A stretch of DNA of 64,000 nucleotides from Anaerolineales bacterium. Lineage in GTDB: Bacteria; Chloroflexota; Anaerolineae; JAAEKA01. Positions 42,787-51,020 of the stretch are shown in pieces (within the stretch, counting starts at the first letter, position 1; every line of letters starts with the position of its first letter). The translations under genes and the position numbers were made by a program. The stretch covers positions 124,001-188,000 of the forward strand of contig JACKBI010000013.1 in the NCBI GenBank assembly GCA_020634615.1, in the 5' to 3' direction. The notes beneath the pieces are model-generated. The model was given only the letters and a program-made list of their open reading frames with translations, made no database searches and was not told the origin of the DNA.

Positions 42787-43569
42787 ATGGCACCCATCGA
42801 TATTCTCTACGGCCGGCAAGCTGTCCACGAAGCATTGCGGGCGCGCCGGCGTCACTTTTACTCACTCAGCCTTGCATCCGGGGTAAAACAGATCGGCATT
42901 GTCGCCGATATCCAAACCCTGGCGCGCGAGGTCAAATGTCGCGTCCAGCAGGTGGACCGCGCGCAGTTTGACAAGATGCTGCCCGGCGCCAACCATCAGG
43001 GTGTTGCGCTGGAAAGCAGCCCGTATCCTTATTCCAATCTTGGCGAAGTGTTCGCCCACGCCCGCAGCCAGGACGAGCCGCCTTTCTTGCTGCTTCTGGA
43101 TCACCTGGAAGACCCGCAGAACGTCGGTACCCTCCTGCGGACAGCGGAGGCAGTGGGCGTTCACGGCGTTTTCCTGCCCGACCGGCGGGCTGTCGGCATC
43201 ACGCCGGCGGTATCGAACAGTTCAGCCGGCGCGGTGGAGCATCTGCGCGTCGTCCATGTCACCAACATTGCGCGTACATTGGCGGACTTCAAGCAGCGCG
43301 GCGTCTGGGTGGCCGGACTCGACAACCAGCCTGAAGCAAAAGATCTGTTACAAAGCGATTTCACCGGTAAGTTAGCACTTGTCATCGGCGCAGAAAGCAG
43401 CGGTCTCAGCCGGCTGACCCGCGAGACCTGTGACTGGCTGGTGCGCATCCCGTTGTCGGGCAAGATCGAATCGCTCAACGCGTCGGTGGCCGGCTCAGCC
43501 GCGCTCATCGTCGCAAACAGCGCCCGCAAAGCGGGCAAACAAGAGAAAAACCAGGAGGCATTCCAATGA
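42787..43569 (+). CDS. rlmB: 23S rRNA (guanosine-2'-O-)-methyltransferase RlmB (TrmH/SPOUT family)
   Basis: Methylates a 23S rRNA guanosine in the peptidyl-transferase region. The 260-residue protein has the N-terminal substrate-binding domain ('LYGRQAVHEALRA') and the trefoil-knot SPOUT domain with 'HLEDPQNVGTLLRTAEAVGV', 'LVIGAESSGLSRLTRETCDW' and 'IPLSGKIESLNASVAGSAAL'. RlmB is the likeliest member given its position after cysS. ATG 42787 has no clear ribosome binding site. The stop overlaps the glyA start (ATGA). Confidence 0.92.
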   Translation: MAPIDILYGRQAVHEALRARRRHFYSLSLASGVKQIGIVADIQTLAREVKCRVQQVDRAQFDKMLPGANHQGVALESSPYPYSNLGEVFAHARSQDEPPFLLLLDHLEDPQNVGTLLRTAEAVGVHGVFLPDRRAVGITPAVSNSSAGAVEHLRVVHVTNIARTLADFKQRGVWVAGLDNQPEAKDLLQSDFTGKLALVIGAESSGLSRLTRETCDWLVRIPLSGKIESLNASVAGSAALIVANSARKAGKQEKNQEAFQ

Positions 43570-44867
43570 CCGTTGTTCTTGACCAAGCCGTCGCCGAGCA
43601 GGCGCCGCATTGGGACATGTTGCCTGATCCGCGCCGCGATCTGCATGCGCAGGATCCTGAGCTATTCAGCGCCATTGAGCAGGAATGGCTGCGTCAGCAG
43701 ACCGGCATCGAGTTGATTGCGTCCGAGAATTATGTCAGTCCAGCCGTGCTCGCGGCCCTTGGTTCCGTGCTGACCAACAAGTATGCCGAGGGGTATCCTG
43801 GCAAGCGCTACTACGGCGGCTGCGAATTCGTCGACATCGCCGAAGAACTCGCCATCAAGCGAGTCAAACAGCTCTTCGACGCCGAGCACGCCAACGTCCA
43901 GCCGCACTCTGGCGCGCAAGCCAACTCTGCCGCCTACCTGGCGTTGATCCAGCCGGGCGACACCGTGCTGGCGCTGAAGCTGGCCCACGGTGGCCACCTG
44001 ACACATGGCGCAGCGTTCAACTCCAGTGGTAAGTTCTACAACTTCGTGCAGTACGGCGTTCACCCCGAAACAGAGTGCATCGACTACGATGAACTGGCCG
44101 CGCTGGCAGACGAGCACAAACCAAAGTTGATTGTCGCCGGCGCCAGCGCCTATCCCCGCTGGTTCGACTTCCCGCGGCTGCGCCAGATTGCCGACTCGGT
44201 GGGCGCTCGCCTGATGATGGACATGGCGCACATTGCCGGCCTTGTCGCGGCCGATCTGCATCCCGATCCGATTCCCTACTGCGATGTGGTCACCAGCACG
44301 ACCCACAAAACGCTGCGCGGCCCGCGCGGTGGGCTGATTCTGAGTACGGAAGAGCTGGCTAAGAAGGTCGATAGCGCGGTGTTCCCCGGTACCCAGGGTG
44401 GCCCGCTGATGCATGCCATCGCTGCCAAGGCGGTCGCCTTCGGCGAAGCCTTGCAGCCCGAGTTCCGGGCCTACAGCCAGCGCGTGCTGGACAACGCGAA
44501 AGCGCTGGCGGCTGCGTTGGAGGATGAAGGGTTGCGACTTGTCAGCGGCGGCACAGACAATCACCTGATGCTGGTGGACCTGCGTCCCGTGGGCGCGACG
44601 GGCAAAGCGGCCGAGAAAGCGCTGGACAACGCTGGCATTCACACCAACAAGAACATGATCCCGTACGACCCGGAGAAACCGACTATTTCCAGCGGCATCC
44701 GGCTGGGCACACCCGCAGTCACCACGCGAGGATTCGGTGTGGGCGAGATGCGCCAGATCGCCGGATGGATCGGTGAGATCGTGCGCGACACCGACAACGA
44801 GGCGTTGCAGGCACGCGTTCATGGCGAGGTGCGGGCGCTTTGCAGCCGCTTCCCGGTGCCCGCGTAA
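43566..44867 (+). CDS. glyA: Serine hydroxymethyltransferase
   Basis: PLP enzyme making glycine and methylene-THF from serine and THF. The 433-residue protein has 'IELIASENYVSPAVLAALGS', 'EGYPGKRYYGGCEFVD', the PLP-lysine motif 'VTSTTHKTLRGPRGGLI' (Lys in THKT) and 'IRLGTPAVTTRGFG'. CAGGAGG lies before ATG 43566, inside the end of rlmB. Supplies one-carbon units; the following pabB-pabC gene makes the folate precursor. Confidence 0.97.
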   Translation: MTVVLDQAVAEQAPHWDMLPDPRRDLHAQDPELFSAIEQEWLRQQTGIELIASENYVSPAVLAALGSVLTNKYAEGYPGKRYYGGCEFVDIAEELAIKRVKQLFDAEHANVQPHSGAQANSAAYLALIQPGDTVLALKLAHGGHLTHGAAFNSSGKFYNFVQYGVHPETECIDYDELAALADEHKPKLIVAGASAYPRWFDFPRLRQIADSVGARLMMDMAHIAGLVAADLHPDPIPYCDVVTSTTHKTLRGPRGGLILSTEELAKKVDSAVFPGTQGGPLMHAIAAKAVAFGEALQPEFRAYSQRVLDNAKALAAALEDEGLRLVSGGTDNHLMLVDLRPVGATGKAAEKALDNAGIHTNKNMIPYDPEKPTISSGIRLGTPAVTTRGFGVGEMRQIAGWIGEIVRDTDNEALQARVHGEVRALCSRFPVPA

Positions 44868-44980
44868 TTGCTGCCTTCCTCTGTGTACGCTTCCATCGGT
44901 GAGTGACCCGATCTCGTTGCACACGCTCCGCTGATGGAGAAACCACAGCAGGCTTGCAGCTGCTCTACCAGCTAATCTAC

Positions 44981-45005
44981 AGACCCCAGGAAACCCCTGG
45001 GGTCT
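44981..45005 (+). terminator. Hairpin after glyA
   Basis: AGACCCCAGG/CCTGGGGTCT with a five-base loop, followed by TGTCTT. It lies in the gap between glyA and the pabB-pabC start at 45023 and may terminate or attenuate. Confidence 0.6.
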
Positions 45006-45022
45006 TGTCTTCCTCGAACTAC

Positions 45023-46810
45023 ATGAAATCCGTTCTTTCAGCCACAGCCGTGGACAGCGCGCAGCCGGGCCTTGCTGTCGTCCAGGTCGACGACGGCAAG
45101 CGCTGGTTGCGGTTCAGCGAGCCGGTCGAGGTAATCCGGGCTCTTGACGCGGGGGAGGTACGTGAGTGTCTGGAGGCAGTTAGCAGCGCCGTCGAGCGGC
45201 AGCGACTGCACGCGGCTGGCTTCATCGCCTACGAGGCCGCGCCAGCATTCGATGCTGCGATGCCCGGTCGATCCACCGGTGACCTGCCGCTGCTATGGTT
45301 CGGACTCTATCGTGTGGCTGAAGAGGTACGGCCGGAGACGGTGTTTCCCCCGGCTTGGGACCACGCGAACGCTCCAACGCTGCGCTGGCAGCCTGGCATT
45401 GGTCGGGAGGCGTACGATGCCAGCGTTCATGCCATCAAAGACGCCATTGCCAGCGGCGACACATACCAGGTCAATTTTACTTTTCCATTGCACGCCCGCT
45501 TTGATGGTGATCCGCAGGCGCTTTTTGAACGGATGGTGCGCACTCAGCGGTGTCGCTATGCTGCATACATTGACATCGGGCAGCATGTTGTCTGCTCCGC
45601 GTCGCCTGAACTGTTCTGGCAATTGGATGGCGAACGGTTGCACTCGCTGCCGATGAAAGGCACTGCGGCCCGCGGCCGTACCTTGGGCGAGGACGAGACG
45701 CAGCGGGAGTGGCTGCGCACCTCGCTGAAAAATCAGGCTGAAAACGTGATGATCGTCGATATGGTGCGCAACGACATGGGGCGGATCGCTCGCTATGGCA
45801 CGGTTCATGTTCCGGCGCTGTTTGAAATCGAACGCTATCCGACGGTCTGGCAGATGATCTCGCGGGTGGCGTGCGAGACCGACGCATCGATCCGGGAGAT
45901 CATGGCGGCGCTGTTTCCGTGTGCGTCGATCACCGGTGCGCCCAAGGTGCGGACGATGGAGATAATCAACGACCTGGAAACACAGCCGCGCGGCGTGTAC
46001 ACTGGATGCATCGGTGTGCTGTCGCCTGATCGGCAGGGCCAATTCAACGTCGCCATTCGCACCGTTGTGGTAGATCGCAAGCGCCGGACCGCGACCTACG
46101 GAGTCGGTGGCGGCGTAGTTTGGGACTCGCTGACCGAAGCCGAATACGACGAGGCACTGCTCAAGGCGCAGGTGCTGACACGCCCGCGGCCCGCTTTTGA
46201 ATTGCTGGAGACCCTGCGTTGGACGCCGGATGAAGGTTATTATCTCCTGGAGCGGCACCTGCAACGGCTGGCCGAGTCCGCGGCATACTTCGATGTGATG
46301 GTGGACAAGGAAAACGCGGCGGCGCAGCTCGCTGCGCTGGCGGCTACCTTTGGCGGTTCGCCGCAGCGGGTGCGGCTTCTCGCGGCACAGTCAGGCACGC
46401 TGCGCTGTGAAGCGTCTCCATTGACCTGGCCCGTTGAAGCGCGCGAGCTGCGCATCGGATTGTCGCAGACGCCGGTAGACTCGAGTGACCCGTTCCTCTT
46501 CCACAAGACCACCCACCGCGCTGTTTACGAGCAAGCGCGCCGGCAACGGCCCGACTGCGACGACGTGTTGCTGTGGAACGAGCACGGCGAATTGACGGAG
46601 TCGACCATCGCCAACGTCGTCGTTGAACGCGACGGCGAGCTTGTGACTCCGCCGTTGGATAGCGGATTGTTGGCGGGCACATTGCGGGCCGAACTGCTGG
46701 CGCAGGGCGTCATTCGCGAGGCGCCGCTGGCTGCCAGTGATCTCCACCCTGGTCAATGGGTGTGGCTGATCAACTCAGTGCGCGGCTGGCGCATTGGCCG
46801 ACTGTGTTGA
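45023..46810 (+). CDS. pabB: Aminodeoxychorismate synthase component I fused to 4-amino-4-deoxychorismate lyase
   Basis: Makes p-aminobenzoate for folate. Residues 1-430 are the chorismate-binding PabB domain ('AIASGDTYQVNFTFPLHARF', 'PMKGTAARGRTLGEDE', 'NVMIVDMVRNDMGRIARYG', 'FPCASITGAPKVRTMEIIND'). Residues about 435-595 are a PabC-type class IV PLP fold ('DEGYYLLERHLQRLAES', 'LLWNEHGELTESTIANVVVE', 'PPLDSGLLAGTLRAELLAQG'). PABA-type rather than anthranilate is favoured by 'SITGAPK' and by the fused lyase. ATG 45023 has no strong ribosome binding site. The PabC half has the catalytic Lys region replaced by 'LFHKTTHRAVYEQAR', as is normal in such fusions. Confidence 0.9.
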   Translation: MKSVLSATAVDSAQPGLAVVQVDDGKRWLRFSEPVEVIRALDAGEVRECLEAVSSAVERQRLHAAGFIAYEAAPAFDAAMPGRSTGDLPLLWFGLYRVAEEVRPETVFPPAWDHANAPTLRWQPGIGREAYDASVHAIKDAIASGDTYQVNFTFPLHARFDGDPQALFERMVRTQRCRYAAYIDIGQHVVCSASPELFWQLDGERLHSLPMKGTAARGRTLGEDETQREWLRTSLKNQAENVMIVDMVRNDMGRIARYGTVHVPALFEIERYPTVWQMISRVACETDASIREIMAALFPCASITGAPKVRTMEIINDLETQPRGVYTGCIGVLSPDRQGQFNVAIRTVVVDRKRRTATYGVGGGVVWDSLTEAEYDEALLKAQVLTRPRPAFELLETLRWTPDEGYYLLERHLQRLAESAAYFDVMVDKENAAAQLAALAATFGGSPQRVRLLAAQSGTLRCEASPLTWPVEARELRIGLSQTPVDSSDPFLFHKTTHRAVYEQARRQRPDCDDVLLWNEHGELTESTIANVVVERDGELVTPPLDSGLLAGTLRAELLAQGVIREAPLAASDLHPGQWVWLINSVRGWRIGRLC

Positions 46811-47291
46811 TATTACACCCCGTGGAGTGAGCATCCGGGCTTGAAATAGCGCCTCGCTCTTCGCTCGGGCCGGTCTGCGACCGTGCCCCGCTGATTTATG
46901 CGAACGGCTGTAATCCGTCCGCGGCGGCTCGGTCGGAGACCGGCCGCAACCGGCCGCAATAACTGGCGGGGCCGGCTGCACCGCTTGGGCGACTGAACGC
47001 AAGACTGCTCTTGTCACGAATCTAACGAATCGGTGGAACCGGGGAAACAAGTCATGCCTGCTATGCCCCCGACTTGAATCTTGTAGGGAATTCTCGCACT
47101 GACCGTATCACTAACGATGAAATTGCGTCTAACCTATTAGGACGTGCCTCCCGCTTTGCCCCTCGCTGCCGCTCCCTGTAAAGCGTTGCGCAGGTTGTGT
47201 CTTGCGACGGGCAACGCCACTCGACCGACCCGCTGTGTAACATCTAACTGATTGACGGGCAGCGCATCGCTCGCCCAAAACGGAAGCACCG
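46811..47291. other. 481-base intergenic stretch with dispersed repeats
   Basis: No gene is seen. The first third holds two inverted copies of the GGTCGGAGACC repeat (46863-46947) that could pair with each other. The remainder is unstructured by eye and leads to the start at 47292, which has only a weak GGAAG site. Confidence 0.55.
46863..46947. repeat. Inverted pair of GGTCGGAGACC-type repeats
   Basis: GCTCGGGCCGGTCTGCGACC at 46863-46882 and GGCTCGGTCGGAGACCGGCC at 46926-46945 are members of the same family in opposite orientation and can form a long stem. Other members lie at 7756 and 57332-57429. Confidence 0.65.
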
Positions 47292-48320
47292 ATGTACTTC
47301 GACAATATCAGCGTACGCTCCAGCCTGCTTTTGATCGGTATCGTTGTCGTTCTGGCGGGCGCGGTTGGTTTTGTGTTGCCGATGCTGAGTTCAAGTCCGC
47401 CCGCCGGTGCAAGTGCCGTAGTCGAAGACTGGTCGCCGCCCGCTCCGACCGCCACGGCACAGTCACGGCAGACAGCGCTGGCATCCCCGTCGGCGCCACT
47501 ATCCGCCAACTCCGGTTCCAAGGTGGCCTTCATCGCTTTGGATACGGCCACGCCCGCTGTGGTTGTTCGTGCAACTCGCCTGCCATCGCCGCAGTTATCG
47601 CCGCCGCAACCTGCACGTATGCAAGCTGACGCGGACGAAGTGGTGGCCGACTCGCCGCCAGCGTTGGTGGCGGCCCCTGCTGTGATTGAAGTGCCGGATT
47701 GGGAGATGAAGAAAGGCGTGCAAACCGCTCCTGACGCTGGCGTCGCGCTCTTTGCCACGGTAAGTGCAAATCGTCCGGTCAGTTTGGCCGCACCTGTTCC
47801 GCCGGCGCGCGTTCCCGACGCGGCGCTGGGAGTCGTTTCCGCGGCGCCGGGGCAGACCAGGGAGGCTGCCGATTTGCTGACAGCGACTGCTGCTGGCCCG
47901 CTAGCCAGTGCGGTTCAAATCCGCGCTACCGTGCCGCCAACCCAAACGAGCAAACCGGCAGCGCAGACTCTTCCATCGCGCGAGGTTGCCCCACCGCAAC
48001 TGGTCAATCCCCAGGCAGACGCGCGCCTGTCAGGCATGGTGACTTTCGAATGGAGTCCGGTCGTTGACCTGGCACGTGGATTGGACTATGAGATCGTCGT
48101 GTGGACGCCTGGTCAGGATCCCGGCCAGGCGCGCGGCATCGCGCCCGCGACGGTCCAGACGTCGCAGCAGGTCAATCTCAACCCCTTGTTCGCGAGCGGG
48201 CAGTTTCAGTCCGGCAACCTTTACTGGACCGTCCTGGTGGTCCAGCGTGATCCGTATCTTCGACTCACCGCACCGGGAGCAGGTGAAGCCCGCTATCTTG
48301 TTCTCAGTAACAGCGGTTGA
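47292..48320 (+). CDS. Membrane-anchored protein with Ala/Pro-rich stalk and Fn3-like end
   Basis: The 342-residue product has a single N-terminal transmembrane helix (about 11-32), a low-complexity Ala/Pro/Ser/Thr stalk of about 200 residues, and a C-terminal beta-sandwich-like domain at about 235-340 ('PQLVNPQADARLSGMVTFEW', 'LDYEIVVWTPGQDPGQ', 'FQSGNLYWTVLVVQRD') resembling fibronectin-III-like folds. It is probably exposed outside the membrane. No enzymatic motif. It converges with the SAHH-like gene. Confidence 0.7.
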   Translation: MYFDNISVRSSLLLIGIVVVLAGAVGFVLPMLSSSPPAGASAVVEDWSPPAPTATAQSRQTALASPSAPLSANSGSKVAFIALDTATPAVVVRATRLPSPQLSPPQPARMQADADEVVADSPPALVAAPAVIEVPDWEMKKGVQTAPDAGVALFATVSANRPVSLAAPVPPARVPDAALGVVSAAPGQTREAADLLTATAAGPLASAVQIRATVPPTQTSKPAAQTLPSREVAPPQLVNPQADARLSGMVTFEWSPVVDLARGLDYEIVVWTPGQDPGQARGIAPATVQTSQQVNLNPLFASGQFQSGNLYWTVLVVQRDPYLRLTAPGAGEARYLVLSNSG

Positions 48321-48350
48321 GTCAACTCCGGCACTATTGCCATTTAGCGC

Positions 48351-50783
48351 CTAGACGATGTCCGCTCCAGCCATGGGAACCTGGATGTCCCAGTCCACTG
48401 CATGCAGGCGCGGTGCAAGCTGACCGGCCCGGGTCAGCTCGACCAGCGTCAATGAACTGGCCAGGAGCTGTGCCAGAATCGCATCGATTCCTTCCGTTGG
48501 TACACCATAGTACATAAAATTGATGGGGGTAAGATTTGCGAGCAGGACCAGATCGCGGCTCAACTTGCCCGCCGGATGGTCGATTTCGATGCGAATACGC
48601 CTGCCAAAGGGTTTTCCACTTTGAGGGTCCAGAAATTCCTCCGTTGACACGCTGGCAGGAAAGCCGCCGATGCTGGGGGAACCATCGGTGAGGATAGTGT
48701 CCAGCCAGGCGGAAACGGCCGCGAACTCAACGGTTTTGCTTGAGCCGGATGCCAGAATCAGCTGCCTTGACGTGGCCGTCAGCAGCCACTGCTCCAGTTC
48801 CTGCGGCTGCAACACGCTGGTCCCTGTCACGCCGATGATCATGTCCAGTTTTTGGCGACGGGCTTCCGGCAGATCGGTGAAGTTGGCAACTTCCAGGATG
48901 GACTGCGTTTGCTCAGCGCTCTCGTTGGCTCTGAGATCGAGCCCACAGAGCTGGACAGTGGGCGACTTGAGGCGTGTCGACAGACCGCTCATGAGACAGC
49001 GGCCGATGTTGCCGCGCGAGCCAATCACGAGGCAGTTTCGTCGGTTCAAGGTCTGGCCGGCTGCGTGCAGCGTGTTTTCGATGGCGTTCAGTACGGTGTC
49101 GGCTACGTCTTGTGCTTCGGTGTGGGTCTTGAGGCGTGAGCGCGCGATCGACAGCGCGGGGAATGCCAGCCGTCCGTGGCGCTCATCGACCCGCGCCAGG
49201 CGATCATAGCCGCTGCGCGTGTGCTCCACCGTGCCCAGCAACGTAGTTTCCAACGCATTCTGCAATGGGCGACTATCCGATGAGGTCAGGCCGAATTGTT
49301 CGAACGTCTCGGCGACGGTCTTGTGCTGCAAGCTGAGCTCGTTCAGCACGGGCGAAAGGTATCCGCCATCTTCGATGATCACGCAGCGCTCGTCATCGGC
49401 GGCGGCACGCGCGAGCTGGCGAAAGAACTCGGCAACAGCGACGGTTTGCATCGCTTCCAGATAGCGCGGCCGGCTGTGAGCGAGACTCTGCTTCAGGTCT
49501 TCGTGATCCTGAAGCTCAGAGTAGCGATTCGACAGCTCATAGCGGCCTTCGACCGTGCCTGGCTGCGGGACATTGTCCAGCGCCAGGCAGCGAAATTCGT
49601 TGGCCGGCAGCTCCAGCAGCGCGTTCAGGTAGTCGTCTGGCACCTCGCCGCTGTAGACTACGAACAGGGTCGTCAGATCTTTGCAGCCCAGCCTGCGCAG
49701 CGCATCGATCAGCCCGAGCACTTCGGCTGTGATGTGGTGGATCAGAAACACCTTGACGCCGGCCAACGGCAGTTTCTCCAGCGCCGCTGCCACCTGTGAG
49801 GTCGTAACAGGCATGCGGTCGAGGTAAACTGAAAGATCGGCCTGGGGACGGCGCTCACCCAGGCTGAGATTTAGCACGCGGCCAAGCTGGGAGACGGTGA
49901 CATAGAGCACCATGTCGTCGCTGCGTATTTTCAGGACGCGCCCGGAGGTAACCACACGGCGCACACGCCGGTCCTCGAAGACCACCAGCACGTGCTTGAG
50001 CAGGCGGTCCAGCTCTTTTGGTTCGCTTTCCAGAATGCGCGGCACCAGATCGGCGGTCCAATAGACAGAGACACGATCCAGATCGGCGAACTCATTTTTC
50101 GCAAGCTGGGCAAACATGTGGCTGTAAGGATTGCGCAGTTCGGAGAACGAACGGTGGCCGCGCTCAGCCTGGCGCCTGATCCAGGCCTGAAGACTCAGTG
50201 CGATGCGTGTCGAACCGACGATGAAGCTCCATTGGTTCAGATCGACTTTGACGTGTGGCAAGCTGGCAAGGTCGCTGCGCGGATTGGCCAGATCTTCGAC
50301 CGAAAGGAGCAACCAGTAGTCGCCGTCCGCACTCGCTGTGTCCAGCTGTTCCATCACCAGTCGCTGACCCTGAATGCCTGCCGTGCCTTGCTCATCGAAA
50401 TCGAACACCAGCGCCTTGGCCTGGGCGCCCGGTCCGGGAAACAGACTGGCTCGGTGGTCACCCTGATGAAGCGTGCCCAGCGCAGTGCGCAGGCTGTAAT
50501 GCAGGCGGTCAGGGTCTTCGATTGCCGCCAGCATTGGCCCGCGCTCACCGCGCACGGCGACATGCGATATCCGCAGAACGTCGATCAGTTCGGGATTTTC
50601 GCGCGGCTTCAGCGGGCGACGGACATAAATGTCCGCGAATTGGGCTCGTACTTGTTCCGCGATCATCTCGCACAGGTCATATGACAGCACCGAGAGGCCG
50701 TGAAACAGTGGAATGTTTGTAGTGTCCAGAACCGACTGATCGCTGTCGGGGCTGTCGACGATATATTCGATAATGGTGATCAC
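48351..50783 (-). CDS. S-adenosylhomocysteine-hydrolase-fold protein with a novel 320-residue N-terminus
   Basis: An 810-residue soluble protein that I cannot assign to a named family. Residues about 320-790 follow the SAHH plan: 'KLPLAGVKVFLIHHITAEVL' (substrate domain with the His pair), 'CVIIEDGGYLSPVLNEL' (Asp472), 'GTVEHTRSGYDRL' (Glu520), 'FPALSIARSRLKTHTEAQDV' (Lys552 in the catalytic-Lys position; the partner Asp is Glu555), the NAD loop 'CLVIGSRGNIGRC', 'MIIGVTGTSVLQPQELE', 'SGSSKTVEFAAVSAWLD' and 'LLANLTPINFMYYGVPTEGI'. The C-terminal KPDHYRY tail of true SAHH is missing. Residues 1-320 match nothing I know. GTG 50783 lies inside a perfect GGAGGTGATC site, so ATT 50774 may be the true start. 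Confidence 0.72.
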   Translation of the reverse strand: MITIIEYIVDSPDSDQSVLDTTNIPLFHGLSVLSYDLCEMIAEQVRAQFADIYVRRPLKPRENPELIDVLRISHVAVRGERGPMLAAIEDPDRLHYSLRTALGTLHQGDHRASLFPGPGAQAKALVFDFDEQGTAGIQGQRLVMEQLDTASADGDYWLLLSVEDLANPRSDLASLPHVKVDLNQWSFIVGSTRIALSLQAWIRRQAERGHRSFSELRNPYSHMFAQLAKNEFADLDRVSVYWTADLVPRILESEPKELDRLLKHVLVVFEDRRVRRVVTSGRVLKIRSDDMVLYVTVSQLGRVLNLSLGERRPQADLSVYLDRMPVTTSQVAAALEKLPLAGVKVFLIHHITAEVLGLIDALRRLGCKDLTTLFVVYSGEVPDDYLNALLELPANEFRCLALDNVPQPGTVEGRYELSNRYSELQDHEDLKQSLAHSRPRYLEAMQTVAVAEFFRQLARAAADDERCVIIEDGGYLSPVLNELSLQHKTVAETFEQFGLTSSDSRPLQNALETTLLGTVEHTRSGYDRLARVDERHGRLAFPALSIARSRLKTHTEAQDVADTVLNAIENTLHAAGQTLNRRNCLVIGSRGNIGRCLMSGLSTRLKSPTVQLCGLDLRANESAEQTQSILEVANFTDLPEARRQKLDMIIGVTGTSVLQPQELEQWLLTATSRQLILASGSSKTVEFAAVSAWLDTILTDGSPSIGGFPASVSTEEFLDPQSGKPFGRRIRIEIDHPAGKLSRDLVLLANLTPINFMYYGVPTEGIDAILAQLLASSLTLVELTRAGQLAPRLHAVDWDIQVPMAGADIV

Positions 50784-50965
50784 CTCCAGACGTCAGGACG
50801 GGTTGTCCCTGATTGGTAGCGGGTCTTGTGGTAATCAAGATACACCTGGTTCCGGCAGCAAGTCAAGTTGCCAGGAGCCGCAAAGCCGCTTTAACGATCA
50901 ATCTTAAAACCCTTCGGCGCCTGGCTGAAGGCCACCTGCGAAGGCTAGCAGGCGCGCTGTATCCA

Positions 50966-50974
50966 TGGTATAAT
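50966..50974 (+). promoter_or_regulatory. Extended -10 promoter (TGgTATAAT) of dnaE
   Basis: TGGTATAAT lies 47 bases before ATG 51021; the same CCATGGTATAAT context is seen at the GT4 promoter near 33.05 kb. Confidence 0.55.
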
Positions 50975-51020
50975 GCTGCCCCGTTTTCCGTCACCACTGC
51001 TGAAAAACTATTTGCCACTC

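Noticed and set aside
44925..44985. tRNA-like stretch on the minus strand (AGCTGGTAGAGCAGC)
   Set aside because: It matches the D-arm of many tRNAs over 15 bases, but no acceptor stem, anticodon arm or T-arm can be drawn around it; kept only as a possible tRNA scrap or coincidence.
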